A stretch of DNA of 64,000 nucleotides, from assembly GCA_900112915.1 (NCBI GenBank), contig FONK01000003.1, positions 108,080-172,079 on the forward strand, in the 5' to 3' direction. The position numbers and the translations under genes are program-made. Each line of letters starts with the position of its first letter. Position 1 is the first letter of the stretch. Below the pieces are notes generated by a model. That model had not been told where the DNA came from, made no database searches, and worked only from the letters and a program-made list of their open reading frames with translations. Positions 16,193 through 24,400 of the stretch are shown one piece after another. This DNA is from Peptostreptococcaceae bacterium pGA-8 (GTDB taxonomy: Bacteria; Bacillota; Clostridia; Peptostreptococcales; Anaerovoracaceae).

Positions 16193-16378
16193 ATGAGTTG
16201 GGTTGTATTTGCAATTGGATTGCTGGCAATCTGCGCAGTCGTATTTATAATATCCAGACTTTGGATAGGCTTGGTGGATGCAATAATAGAAGGTGTTAAA
16301 AGAGCCTTCGGCCTTGGCAAAAAAGACAGCACGGAGAACGGGCATACAATAGATGAGATAAGAGATAAAGAAAAATAA
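16193..16378 (+). CDS. Small single-span membrane protein
   Basis: 61 residues: one hydrophobic segment (about 3-28), an amphipathic stretch and a highly charged tail ending DEIRDKEK. It starts 8 bases after the preceding stop with only a weak AGGA site, suggesting coupling. Function unknown. Confidence 0.65.
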   Translation: MSWVVFAIGLLAICAVVFIISRLWIGLVDAIIEGVKRAFGLGKKDSTENGHTIDEIRDKEK

Positions 16379-16453
16379 CTTTTATATTGATTATATAAAA
16401 TTCAAAGTCCATATTTATATTCTTAAAAATATAAATATGGACAATTTTTTTGT

Positions 16454-16482
16454 TGCCTTTATTTGTTAACATGTGGTAAAAT
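16454..16482 (+). promoter_or_regulatory. Sigma70-type promoter of the iron alcohol dehydrogenase
   Basis: TTGCCT and TAAAAT with a 17-bp spacer; start predicted near 16489. Confidence 0.5.
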
Positions 16483-16490
16483 AACACTGC

Positions 16491-16508
16491 TTGTTAAATA
16501 TCTAACGA
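16491..16508. promoter_or_regulatory. Candidate Rex operator
   Basis: TTGTTAAATATCTAACGA matches the Rex consensus TTGTTAA-N4-TTAACAA at 12 of 14 fixed positions. It overlaps the predicted transcription start, so a bound Rex would block transcription until NADH is high. Known Rex targets include alcohol dehydrogenases. Confidence 0.55.
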
Positions 16509-16521
16509 AAGAGGAGGAAAT

Positions 16522-17739
16522 ATGACACGTTTTACATTACCAAGAGATATATATCATGGAAAGGGCTCATTAGAAGCACTTAAGACCTTTGAGGGAAAAA
16601 GAGCGATAATCTGCGTAGGCGGCGGCTCAATGAAGAAATTCGGCTTTTTAGATAGGGCTGAGGCATATCTGAAGGAAGCGGGAATGGAGGTTGAAATCTT
16701 TGAAGGTATCGAACCGGATCCATCAGTTGAAACCGTTATGCGTGGAGCAGAAGCTATGGCTAAGTTCAAACCTGATTGGATTGTTGCAATCGGCGGCGGA
16801 TCACCGATAGATGCAGCAAAGGCAATGTGGATTAAATACGAATATCCTGAATGCACATTCGAAGACATGTGTAAGGTTTTCGGGCTTCCTAAGCTTCGCA
16901 CAAAGGCTCATTTCTGCGCAGTTTCTTCAACGTCCGGAACAGCAACTGAAGTTACAGCGTTTTCAATCATCACAAACTATGCCGACGGCGTTAAATACCC
17001 TATTGCCGACTTTGAAATCACACCGGATGTGGCTATTGTAGACCCTGAACTTGCGGAAACTATGCCTAAGAAATTAGTGGCTCACACAGGTATGGATGCC
17101 TTCACTCACGCTGTCGAAGCCTATGTTTCTACTGCAAATTGCCAATATACAGACCCGCTGGCAATCCATGCAATTGAAATGATTCAGAAGGATTTAGCAG
17201 GCTCATATGAGGGCGATATGGACAAAAGAGCTGCAATGCATGATGCACAGTGCTTAGCGGGAATGGCTTTCTCAAATGCCCTGCTGGGAATAGTTCACTC
17301 AATGGCACACAAAACAGGAGCGGCTTTTGCTGATTTAGGTGCTCACATAGTTCACGGTGCCGCAAATGCAATGTATCTGCCGAAGGTGATTGCATTCAAT
17401 GCAAAGGACGAGACGGCAAAGAAAAGATATGGAGTTATTGCTGACTATATGCATCTGGGCGGGGAAACGGATGACGAGAAGGTTGCTCTTCTTATTCAGT
17501 TCTGCCGTGATATGAATGATAAGCTGAATATACCACATGGCATTAAATTCTACGGTGCAGACAGCTATCCGACAGAACAGGGATTTGTTCCTGAAGACGT
17601 CTTCCTTGAAAGGCTTCCTGAGATTGCAAGACTTGCGATTGGTGATGCATGTACAGGATCAAACCCAAGAATTCCAAGCCAGGAAGAAATGGAAAAATTA
17701 CTAAAGGCCGCTTATTACGACACGGAAGTTGACTTCTAA
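16522..17739 (+). CDS. Iron-dependent alcohol dehydrogenase
   Basis: 405 residues of the group III (iron) alcohol dehydrogenases. The nucleotide-binding GGGS (IVAIGGGSPIDAAKA) and SSTSGTATEVT are present, and the metal site has the family aspartate and histidines in GMDAFTHAVEAY and GIVHSMAHKTGAAF. It reduces an aldehyde such as butyraldehyde or acetaldehyde, or a hydroxy/semialdehyde substrate, using NAD(P)H. GAGGAGG lies 6 bases before the ATG. The Rex-like operator fits a role in disposing of excess NADH. Substrate cannot be named from sequence. Confidence 0.88.
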   Translation: MTRFTLPRDIYHGKGSLEALKTFEGKRAIICVGGGSMKKFGFLDRAEAYLKEAGMEVEIFEGIEPDPSVETVMRGAEAMAKFKPDWIVAIGGGSPIDAAKAMWIKYEYPECTFEDMCKVFGLPKLRTKAHFCAVSSTSGTATEVTAFSIITNYADGVKYPIADFEITPDVAIVDPELAETMPKKLVAHTGMDAFTHAVEAYVSTANCQYTDPLAIHAIEMIQKDLAGSYEGDMDKRAAMHDAQCLAGMAFSNALLGIVHSMAHKTGAAFADLGAHIVHGAANAMYLPKVIAFNAKDETAKKRYGVIADYMHLGGETDDEKVALLIQFCRDMNDKLNIPHGIKFYGADSYPTEQGFVPEDVFLERLPEIARLAIGDACTGSNPRIPSQEEMEKLLKAAYYDTEVDF

Positions 17740-17750
17740 GCATTAGACTA

Positions 17751-17780
17751 ATCAAAAGCCACCTGCGGGTGGCTTTTGAT
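17751..17780 (+). terminator. Terminator after the alcohol dehydrogenase
   Basis: ATCAAAAGCCACC pairs perfectly with GGTGGCTTTTGAT around TGCG. The A and T runs inside the stem make it work in both directions, facing the convergent ybaK as well. Confidence 0.85.
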
Positions 17781-17820
17781 GTATAAGAAAAGAAACTGTA
17801 AGCGTAGCGTATAGTGATTG

Positions 17821-18288
17821 CTACTGGATATTGCAGACATCTACCCACTCTACATAATCGCATGAGGACTCAAGCTCAGCGATGGTCAAGGCTACTGCGC
17901 TTTTGCTGTTCCCACAAGCGGGATAAACTATTTCAAACCGTTTGAGTGATTCGTCAAGGAAGATTTTTACGCCATCCTTTACCCCGAAAGGACAAACACC
18001 GCCAACTTGATGTCCGATTAAATTTTCCACCTGCTCCGCTGTAAGCATTTTTGCTTTTGTATTAAATTGAGCTTTAAACTTGCTATTGTTTACCTTTGCA
18101 TCACCGGCACAAACTACCATAATAGGACCACTGTCTACAGTAAATGTAATGGACTTGGCAATGTGGGCGGGGGCTGTAGACAAAGCCTTGGCTGCCAGCT
18201 CAACTGTGGCGCTGGAAATGGTAAATTCTTTAATTTTGTCTCCAAGACCTCTATTTTCCAAATGTTTTTTTGCTGCTTCAAATGACAT
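17821..18288 (-). CDS. ybaK: YbaK/ProX-type aminoacyl-tRNA deacylase
   Basis: 155 residues of the YbaK/EbsC editing family. These hydrolyse mischarged tRNA, mainly Cys-tRNA(Pro). Seen: the KSITFTV strand, a conserved lysine-rich VNNSKFKAQFNTKAKML, and GHQVGGVCPFG, the glycine-rich active-site loop. The second tRNA-editing gene in this window after alaX. The start is preceded by GAGG 8 bases away on the minus strand. The DnaA-box region lies upstream. Confidence 0.88.
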   Translation of the reverse strand: MSFEAAKKHLENRGLGDKIKEFTISSATVELAAKALSTAPAHIAKSITFTVDSGPIMVVCAGDAKVNNSKFKAQFNTKAKMLTAEQVENLIGHQVGGVCPFGVKDGVKIFLDESLKRFEIVYPACGNSKSAVALTIAELESSCDYVEWVDVCNIQ

Positions 18289-18362
18289 TTTTTATACCTC
18301 TTTTCATAAGTGATGGTTTTTTGAAGAGTTATCCTAGTTGAAAATAAATTATTGCTAAAATA

Positions 18363-18371
18363 TGTGGATAA
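18363..18371 (-). other. DnaA box 1
   Basis: TGTGGATAA on the plus strand, the complement of the perfect 9-mer TTATCCACA. One of three perfect boxes within 133 bp in a non-coding stretch (18289-18625) that holds no gene. Confidence 0.7.
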
Positions 18372-18437
18372 CTTCCTATTGACAAAAAAATAAATCCGCT
18401 AATACTCTTGCAAATACTGGAGCTTAATAAAAACAAG

Positions 18438-18446
18438 TTATCCACA
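18438..18446 (+). other. DnaA box 2
   Basis: Perfect TTATCCACA, facing opposite to boxes 1 and 3. A partial box (TTATCC) lies at 18329. Confidence 0.7.
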
Positions 18447-18460
18447 ATTATAGAAGGATA

Positions 18461-18476
18461 AAATCGTATACGATTT
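18461..18476. promoter_or_regulatory. Perfect 16-bp palindrome
   Basis: AAATCGTATACGATTT is a complete palindrome between DnaA boxes 2 and 3, upstream of ybaK. It has the form of an operator for a dimeric repressor; the binding protein is unknown. Confidence 0.5.
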
Positions 18477-18486
18477 GCATTATGCC

Positions 18487-18495
18487 TGTGGATAA
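18487..18495 (-). other. DnaA box 3
   Basis: TGTGGATAA again, same orientation as box 1. Downstream lies a shorter inverted repeat, TGTTCG-N6-CGAACA at 18542-18559, and A/T runs near 18595-18625. Confidence 0.7.
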
Positions 18496-18625
18496 CTCAA
18501 CAAATATAGTTTTTACATAGGGTTTAGGGATATGGAAATTCTGTTCGCAGTCACGAACACAAGTTGACATAAAATCCAAAAAAACCTTAGTTTTGTGAAA
18601 ATAAAATTATTGGGAAAATTTTTTT

Positions 18626-19822
18626 TTATTCCTCATCATTATGGCGAATTACATCTACATATGAGACGAAATCTGAAAGTCCGCTCTGGATGAAATCATA
18701 TATAATCGGCTCATTGAAGAGAAATTGATCCACAAGGGTAATATGTTCGCCGAGAGGGGAGTGAATTAAATCCTGATTTAACAACTTAATCTCAGCTATG
18801 GAATTCGCCATGGTGATCAGCTGACCGGAGGATGTAAAGAAATATATTCCGTAATAATCGTCATTTAATCGATAATCAGCGGTATTGACATGCTCGTTAT
18901 CAGGCTTGTATAGCACAAAAAGTCTTCCGGCAACCTCTGTATGTGCGGTGCTTTTATTGAGAAGGAAGGTTGAACGGGCAGTAACATTAACCTGAGTAAG
19001 GTCAATATCATAAACCTCCACATACTCATCTCGCCTCAAAGCCAAGGCAGCCTCCTCAAAGGTTACATCAAAAGAAGAGATTTTTTCGCAGCCGGAAATA
19101 TTAAGCCTATCCATTTGAATTTCAGTCACGGCGATATAATAGTGATCCTTTGCCTCTACAAGAGATTCGCACAAAAACTTATTTGTATCAGGAATTTCTT
19201 CAATAGTGTTTTTGCACAGTGTTCCTGCGGGCATATCAGGGAATATATCTACAACCTTAGGTGAAGTGCTGAGAACCGCCGCTGCATCGAAATCCTTTGC
19301 AAAGCCCCTCATAACAAAGTAATTGATGGCCTCGTAAGGGGTTGAAACGGATTTGCACTGTTTGTTGTCAAGAATGTACATTTCAGGGTCAGAAAGTATG
19401 ATTTTAGGGGACAAGAGAAACTCATAGTCACTTTGCCCGTCAGGAAGCTTGTATCCGCGAGTTAAAGCGATGCGAGCATATTTCTGCAAGAGCCACATAG
19501 CTTCTCTAAGGGAAATTTCAACAGTTCTGGCGCCAAGTCCACCAATCATTTCACGCTGAACATCTTCGTAGTGATCCATATCCGTTCCCAAAACATACTT
19601 GTAGTTTTCTAAACCATATTCCTCAACATCCATATAGAAGAACTGGTGGAACTCTCTGTCACTTCCGCTGCCGTCAAGAGTCCAGGTTATTCCAACCGAC
19701 AAAACACCCATCAAACGGGTATCTGTAACATATGCAGACTTAAATTCTTTGTTGCCTATTGAAGGGGATTCTGCTAAGCCGCCTTTCAGCACTCTAAAGT
19801 TTGATTTCATATTCATTTCCAT
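18626..19822 (-). CDS. Conserved hypothetical protein
   Basis: 398 residues from the first ATG; ATG codons at residues 3 and 5 are better spaced from the AAAGG site and either may be the real start. I do not recognise the family. It is a soluble, acidic alpha/beta protein with no signal peptide or membrane span; EYYIAV-like strands and many tyrosines suggest a beta-rich fold, and the segment near 30-80 reads like a sensor or binding domain. Transcribed alone. The DnaA-box cluster follows its stop codon. Confidence 0.75.
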   Translation of the reverse strand: MEMNMKSNFRVLKGGLAESPSIGNKEFKSAYVTDTRLMGVLSVGITWTLDGSGSDREFHQFFYMDVEEYGLENYKYVLGTDMDHYEDVQREMIGGLGARTVEISLREAMWLLQKYARIALTRGYKLPDGQSDYEFLLSPKIILSDPEMYILDNKQCKSVSTPYEAINYFVMRGFAKDFDAAAVLSTSPKVVDIFPDMPAGTLCKNTIEEIPDTNKFLCESLVEAKDHYYIAVTEIQMDRLNISGCEKISSFDVTFEEAALALRRDEYVEVYDIDLTQVNVTARSTFLLNKSTAHTEVAGRLFVLYKPDNEHVNTADYRLNDDYYGIYFFTSSGQLITMANSIAEIKLLNQDLIHSPLGEHITLVDQFLFNEPIIYDFIQSGLSDFVSYVDVIRHNDEE

Positions 19823-19923
19823 CCTTTACTGTATTATTGCACAGCACCACAAAAAATGCAATATTTCTAAGGTTACATGATAGTATTTTGCGAATTTAAG
19901 GTATAATGAAAAGGGAGGTATGA

Positions 19924-20814
19924 ATGAATAAAGCATTAGATAAAGAAATTAAAAGTTTGGATAAAGAAACAAAAAGGGCTGTCATCGCCATGATTATTGC
20001 ATCTTCATCCTTTGCGATGATGGCGGTAATGGTCAAGCTGTCCGGAGGAAGAATTCCTCTATTTCAGCAGGTTTTTTTTAGAAATTTAATAATGATTGTA
20101 TTTTCAGGATACAGCCTGATTAAGAACAAAGCCTCTATCTATGTGGAAAAAAATCAGCGTTTAAACCTGACTCTCCGCAGCATTTTAGGCTTTGCCGGCG
20201 TAGTGTGCGTATTCTATGCCAGCAATAATTTGCCCTTAGCCGTGGCTCAAATTCTTCAGAAATTAAATCCTATTTTTGTTGTAATTTTTGCTGTTATAAT
20301 TCTTGGAGAGAGGCTGACAAAAAAGGGGCTGGCGACGACAATTGCAGCCTTTGCCGGGGCTGTTTTGGTAATAAATCCCGGTGGTGCGGGGATAGGCTTT
20401 TCTGCATTGTGGCCGGGGCTGGTCGGCATTCTTTCCGCCCTGTTTGGCGGTTTGGCATATGTAATGGTTGGGAGGATGAAGGGTAAAGTCGGTGGAATGG
20501 TAATAATTTTCTATTTTTCACTGTTTTCAACCATAGCGGCAGCTTTTCCGATGGCAATGAATTATGTTGCACCTACAGGAAAGGAATGGCTTTACTTAAT
20601 TATGATCGGCATTTTTGCTGCCGGCGGACAGTATTTTATTACAAAAGCATACACCGGAGCGGCTGCTTCCATGGTTACAATCTTTGATTATACCGGAGTT
20701 GTATTGTCACCTGTCTTAGGCATTATAATATTTTCTGAAGGTCTTACCTTGAGGACCTTTATCGGCATGGTAATGATAATTGCCAGCGGTTATATAGCAA
20801 CGAAAAAACCTTGA
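19924..20814 (+). CDS. EamA/DMT-family transporter
   Basis: 296 residues, about ten membrane spans in two repeated halves, as in drug/metabolite transporters of the EamA type. The first half ends with LGERLTKKGLATTIAAFAGAVLVI and the second with a matching FSEGLTLRTFIGMVMIIASGYIA. The N-terminal 20 residues are charged and cytosolic. Likely exports an amino acid or other metabolite. GGGAGG lies 3-4 bases from the ATG, closer than usual. Confidence 0.88.
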   Translation: MNKALDKEIKSLDKETKRAVIAMIIASSSFAMMAVMVKLSGGRIPLFQQVFFRNLIMIVFSGYSLIKNKASIYVEKNQRLNLTLRSILGFAGVVCVFYASNNLPLAVAQILQKLNPIFVVIFAVIILGERLTKKGLATTIAAFAGAVLVINPGGAGIGFSALWPGLVGILSALFGGLAYVMVGRMKGKVGGMVIIFYFSLFSTIAAAFPMAMNYVAPTGKEWLYLIMIGIFAAGGQYFITKAYTGAAASMVTIFDYTGVVLSPVLGIIIFSEGLTLRTFIGMVMIIASGYIATKKP

Positions 20815-20836
20815 CTCACAGAGCCAAGGCTTTTTC
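20805..20836 (+). terminator. Terminator after the EamA transporter
   Basis: AAAACCTTG pairs with CAAGGCTTTTT, with CT/AG inside, overlapping the last codons of the gene and also usable by the convergent small gene. Confidence 0.65.
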
Positions 20837-20873
20837 GGTATATCTGTTTATTTTTAAGTTGGTTGTATGAAAA

Positions 20874-21050
20874 CTATTTCTTTAGTTCCATCGGCTGTCC
20901 GCAGCAAGCAAATTCGCAGCAAACATCTTCCTTTACAGGATGGCAATGATCGTCATCGGGACATCCACATCCCTTTTTTACTTCAAGCTCCAGTCCGCAA
21001 GCGTTACAAACATAAACTTCTCCGACTTTCATTTCTCCACATGATACCAT
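20874..21050 (-). CDS. Desulforedoxin-like small metalloprotein
   Basis: 58 residues from the ATG that follows GGAGG by 8 bases; a further upstream ATG would add five residues. The pattern GEVYVCNACG ... EFACCGQPM matches the desulforedoxin/desulfoferrodoxin N-terminal rubredoxin-like domain, which binds one iron or zinc through CxxC and CC. Between these lies an insertion of about 15 residues rich in Cys and His (CGCPDDDHCHP...CC), absent from classical desulforedoxin, that could hold a second metal. Probably an electron carrier or oxygen-stress protein. The promoter region is shared with PFOR. Confidence 0.75.
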   Translation of the reverse strand: MVSCGEMKVGEVYVCNACGLELEVKKGCGCPDDDHCHPVKEDVCCEFACCGQPMELKK

Positions 21051-21238
21051 AATAATTACCTCCAAAATTCTTCTTTCTTTTTTCTTTGAATGATCTATGC
21101 ATTGATGAGAGGTCCATGGGCATAATCCTCAACCCGATGTTATCATCAAGCAGTTTCTTTATGCCCTTATTATAGCACTTAAAAACAATTAAGCAAGTGT
21201 TTAATTAGAAGTTTTTTCAACGGATACAGCCATTTTCA

Positions 21239-21256
21239 TATACCTATGGGGGTATA
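21239..21256. promoter_or_regulatory. G-tract palindrome 1 upstream of PFOR
   Basis: TATACCTATGGGGGTATA, with TATACC/GGTATA arms, reminiscent of operators bound by CsoR/CstR-family copper or persulfide sensors (family knowledge). The 374-bp region 21051-21424 holds this, the next palindrome, the PFOR promoter and no gene. Confidence 0.5.
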
Positions 21257-21274
21257 CGGCTATTTTTCAACGGT

Positions 21275-21292
21275 TATACCCTATGGGGTATA
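21275..21292. promoter_or_regulatory. G-tract palindrome 2 upstream of PFOR
   Basis: TATACCCTATGGGGTATA has perfect 7-bp arms and lies 36 bp centre to centre from the first. Each palindrome is preceded by the direct repeat TTTTTCAACGG (ending at 21223 and 21273). Confidence 0.55.
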
Positions 21293-21355
21293 AAAAAGTT
21301 TTTTAAAAAAACATTTTCAAAGGGCCTATTTTCTGTAAAATTTTTCCATTTTTCC

Positions 21356-21384
21356 TTGAAAAAGAATATGGAATGTTATATAAT
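21356..21384 (+). promoter_or_regulatory. Sigma70-type promoter of PFOR
   Basis: TTGAAA and TATAAT with a 17-bp spacer. The start would be near 21391. This rules out translation from the codon at 21356, which is the -35 element itself. Confidence 0.65.
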
Positions 21385-21424
21385 TACAATTAGCAAAGAA
21401 TGCAAAAAAAGGAAGGTGGACTTA

Positions 21425-24400
21425 GTGAGAAAATTAAAAACTATGGACGGAAATACTGCAGCTGCTCATGTAGCATATGCTTTTTCAGAAGTTGCAGCTA
21501 TTTATCCAATCACCCCATCCTCTCCAATGGCTGAGAGCATGGATGAATGGGTTTCCCAAGACAGGAGAAACATCTTCGGCGAAAAAGTGAGCATCGTCGA
21601 AATGCAGTCAGAAGGCGGAGCAGCAGGTGCAGTGCACGGTGCTACATCAGCAGGCTCATATACCTCAACATTTACTGCATCCCAAGGCTTACTGCTTATG
21701 ATACCTAATATGTACAAGCTGGCAGGAGAAATGGCGCCGACAGTATTCCACGTTGCTGCCAGAGCTGTTGCCACTCATGCGCTTTCAATATTCGGTGATC
21801 ACTCTGACGTTATGGGAACAAGACAGACCGGCTTTGCAATGTTGGCATCCAACAGCGTACAGCAGGTTATGGACCTTGCAGCAGTCGCTCATTTGGCTAC
21901 AATTGCAGGCAAGCTTCCTACGCTTCATTTCTTCGATGGATTTAGAACATCCCATGAGCAACAGAAGATTGAAATTTGGGACTACGATGTTTTGAAGGAA
22001 ATGGTGGACTGGAAAGCTGTTAAGGCATTTAGAGAAAGAGCTTTAAACCCGGCACATGCAAAGCTGATGGGTTCAGCTGAACAGCCTGAAACATTCTTCC
22101 AGCACAGAGAAGCATGTAATATGGCCTACAACGAAACTGCTGACATTTTCGCTGATTATATGGCCAAAATTAATGAAAAACTTGGAACAGATTATAAACC
22201 ATTTAACTACTATGGTGCTCCTGATGCTACAGAGGTCTTAATTGCTATGGGTTCTGTATGTGATGCGGCAGAGGAAGTAGTTGACTACCTGAATGGAAAG
22301 GGCAAGAAGGTTGGACTTATCGAGGTTCATCTATACAGACCATTCTCAGTTAAATATCTATTACCGGAAATCCCTGAAACTGCAAAGAAGTTTGCCGTTT
22401 TAGACAGAACCAAGGAACCGGGTTCCATCGGTGAGCCTCTATACCTTGATATTCTCAAGGCATTCAGAGGAAGCAAGTTCGAAAACTGTTTTGTTGCAGG
22501 TGGAAGATACGGTCTTGGCTCAAAAGACATTCAGCCAGGAGATATTTTGGCTGCTTTCGAAAATCTATGGGAAGAACAGCCTAAGGAAGAGTTTACTATC
22601 TCAATTGTTGACGATGTAACTAATCTGTCAGTTGTACCGTCAGAATTCCCTGACACAACTCCTGATGGAACCGTTTCATGTAAGTTCTGGGGTCTAGGAT
22701 CTGACGGAACTGTCGGAGCTAATAAGAACAGCGTTAAGATTATCGGTGACCATACCGATAAGAAGGTTCAGGCTTACTTCCAGTATGACTCAAAGAAATC
22801 CGGCGGTATTACGATATCTCATCTCCGCTTCGGAGACAAGGCAATTAAGTCTACATACTATGTAAAGCAGGCTGACTTTGTTGCATGTCATCAGCAGTCA
22901 TATATGCATAGATATGATATCGTTCAGGATGTAAAGCCGGGCGGATACTTCCTACTTAACACCACTTGGGATGAGGCGGAGCTTGAAAAGATGATTCCGG
23001 GAAATGTTAAGAGATATATCGCTAATAATAATATTCAATTCTACACTTGCAATGCAGTAGAATTAGCTAAGGAAATCGGTCTTGGACCTACAAGAACGAA
23101 CACTGTTCTTCAAGCAGGATTTTTCAAGCTGGCGGACATTATTCCGATTGATAAGGCTACAGAGTACATGAAGGAAGCAATCAGAAACACTTACGGCAAG
23201 AAGGGTGAGAAGATTGTAAACATGAATATTGCAGCAGTTGATGAAGGTATTGCCAATGTTAAGAAGGTAGATGTTCCGGAAAGCTGGAAAACCGCTGAAG
23301 GCGAAATGTGCTTCTATGAGCCGACAGGCAGAGACAGCGGCATGACCGAATACCTAAATAACATTATGATTCCATCAAATGCTATGAAGGGTGATGAGCT
23401 TCCGGTTTCCACCTTTGTAGACTATGCAGCAGGTCAAATTCCATCAGGTACCGCAGCTTATGAAAAGAGAGAAATTGCTACGGACATTCCTTGCTGGATT
23501 AAGGAAAATTGTATTCAGTGTAACAGATGTGCTTATGTTTGCCCACACGCTGTAATCAGACCGTTTGCTTTGGATGAAGAGGATGCTAAGCCTATTGAGG
23601 GTGAGGTTCTTAAGATGATGGGTGCAGATGGAAAGTATTTCACAATTGCAATTTCATCTAAGGATTGTACAGGTTGCGGATCCTGTGCGGCAGTTTGTCC
23701 TGCTAAGAACAAGGCTCTTGAAATGACACCGGTCAATAATAAGCTAATGAATGAAACTCAGAAGAAGTTCAACTACGTGTTCCATGAAACTAAGAGAGTA
23801 GAGGTTCCGTTTAAGGAAAGCACTCTTAAGGGCTCACAGTTCTTACAGCCGCTTCTTGAGTTCTCAGGCGCTTGTCCGGGCTGTGGAGAGACTCCATATG
23901 CCAGACTTATAACTCAGCTATTTGGTGACAGAATGTTCATCGCAAATGCAACAGGATGCTCATCAATTTGGGGATGCAGTGCACCAAGCACACCTTATAC
24001 AGTAAATTCGGAAGGCAAGGGACCTGCATGGGCAAACTCATTATTTGAGGATAATGCAGAATTTGGTTTGGGTATGCACCTTGCAATGAAGGCTAGAAGA
24101 CAGGAAGTTAAATCTGCTGTTGAAGCCTTTGCTGAAGTTGCTGAAGCTAAGGAAGCTTGCACTAACTGGATTGATTCCATGGATGATGGAGATGCTTCTA
24201 AGACGGCTTCTGCCGAGCTTCTAAACATCGCTAAGGCATATGCGGATAAAAATGAAAAGGCTAGGTTCATTGTTGATAATGATGAGCTTCTTGTTAAACC
24301 GTCTGTTTGGATCTTTGGTGGTGACGGTTGGGCATACGACATCGGTTACGGTGGACTTGATCATGTAATCGCATCAGGTGAAGATGTAAACGTTATGGTA

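Noticed and set aside
18289..18625. Chromosomal origin oriC
   Set aside because: Three DnaA boxes alone do not make an origin; no dnaA, dnaN, rpmH or gyrase genes are nearby and no clear unwinding element was seen.
21356..21424. Earlier start of PFOR adding 23 residues
   Set aside because: The codon is the -35 element of a good promoter, and the extra residues do not match the family start.
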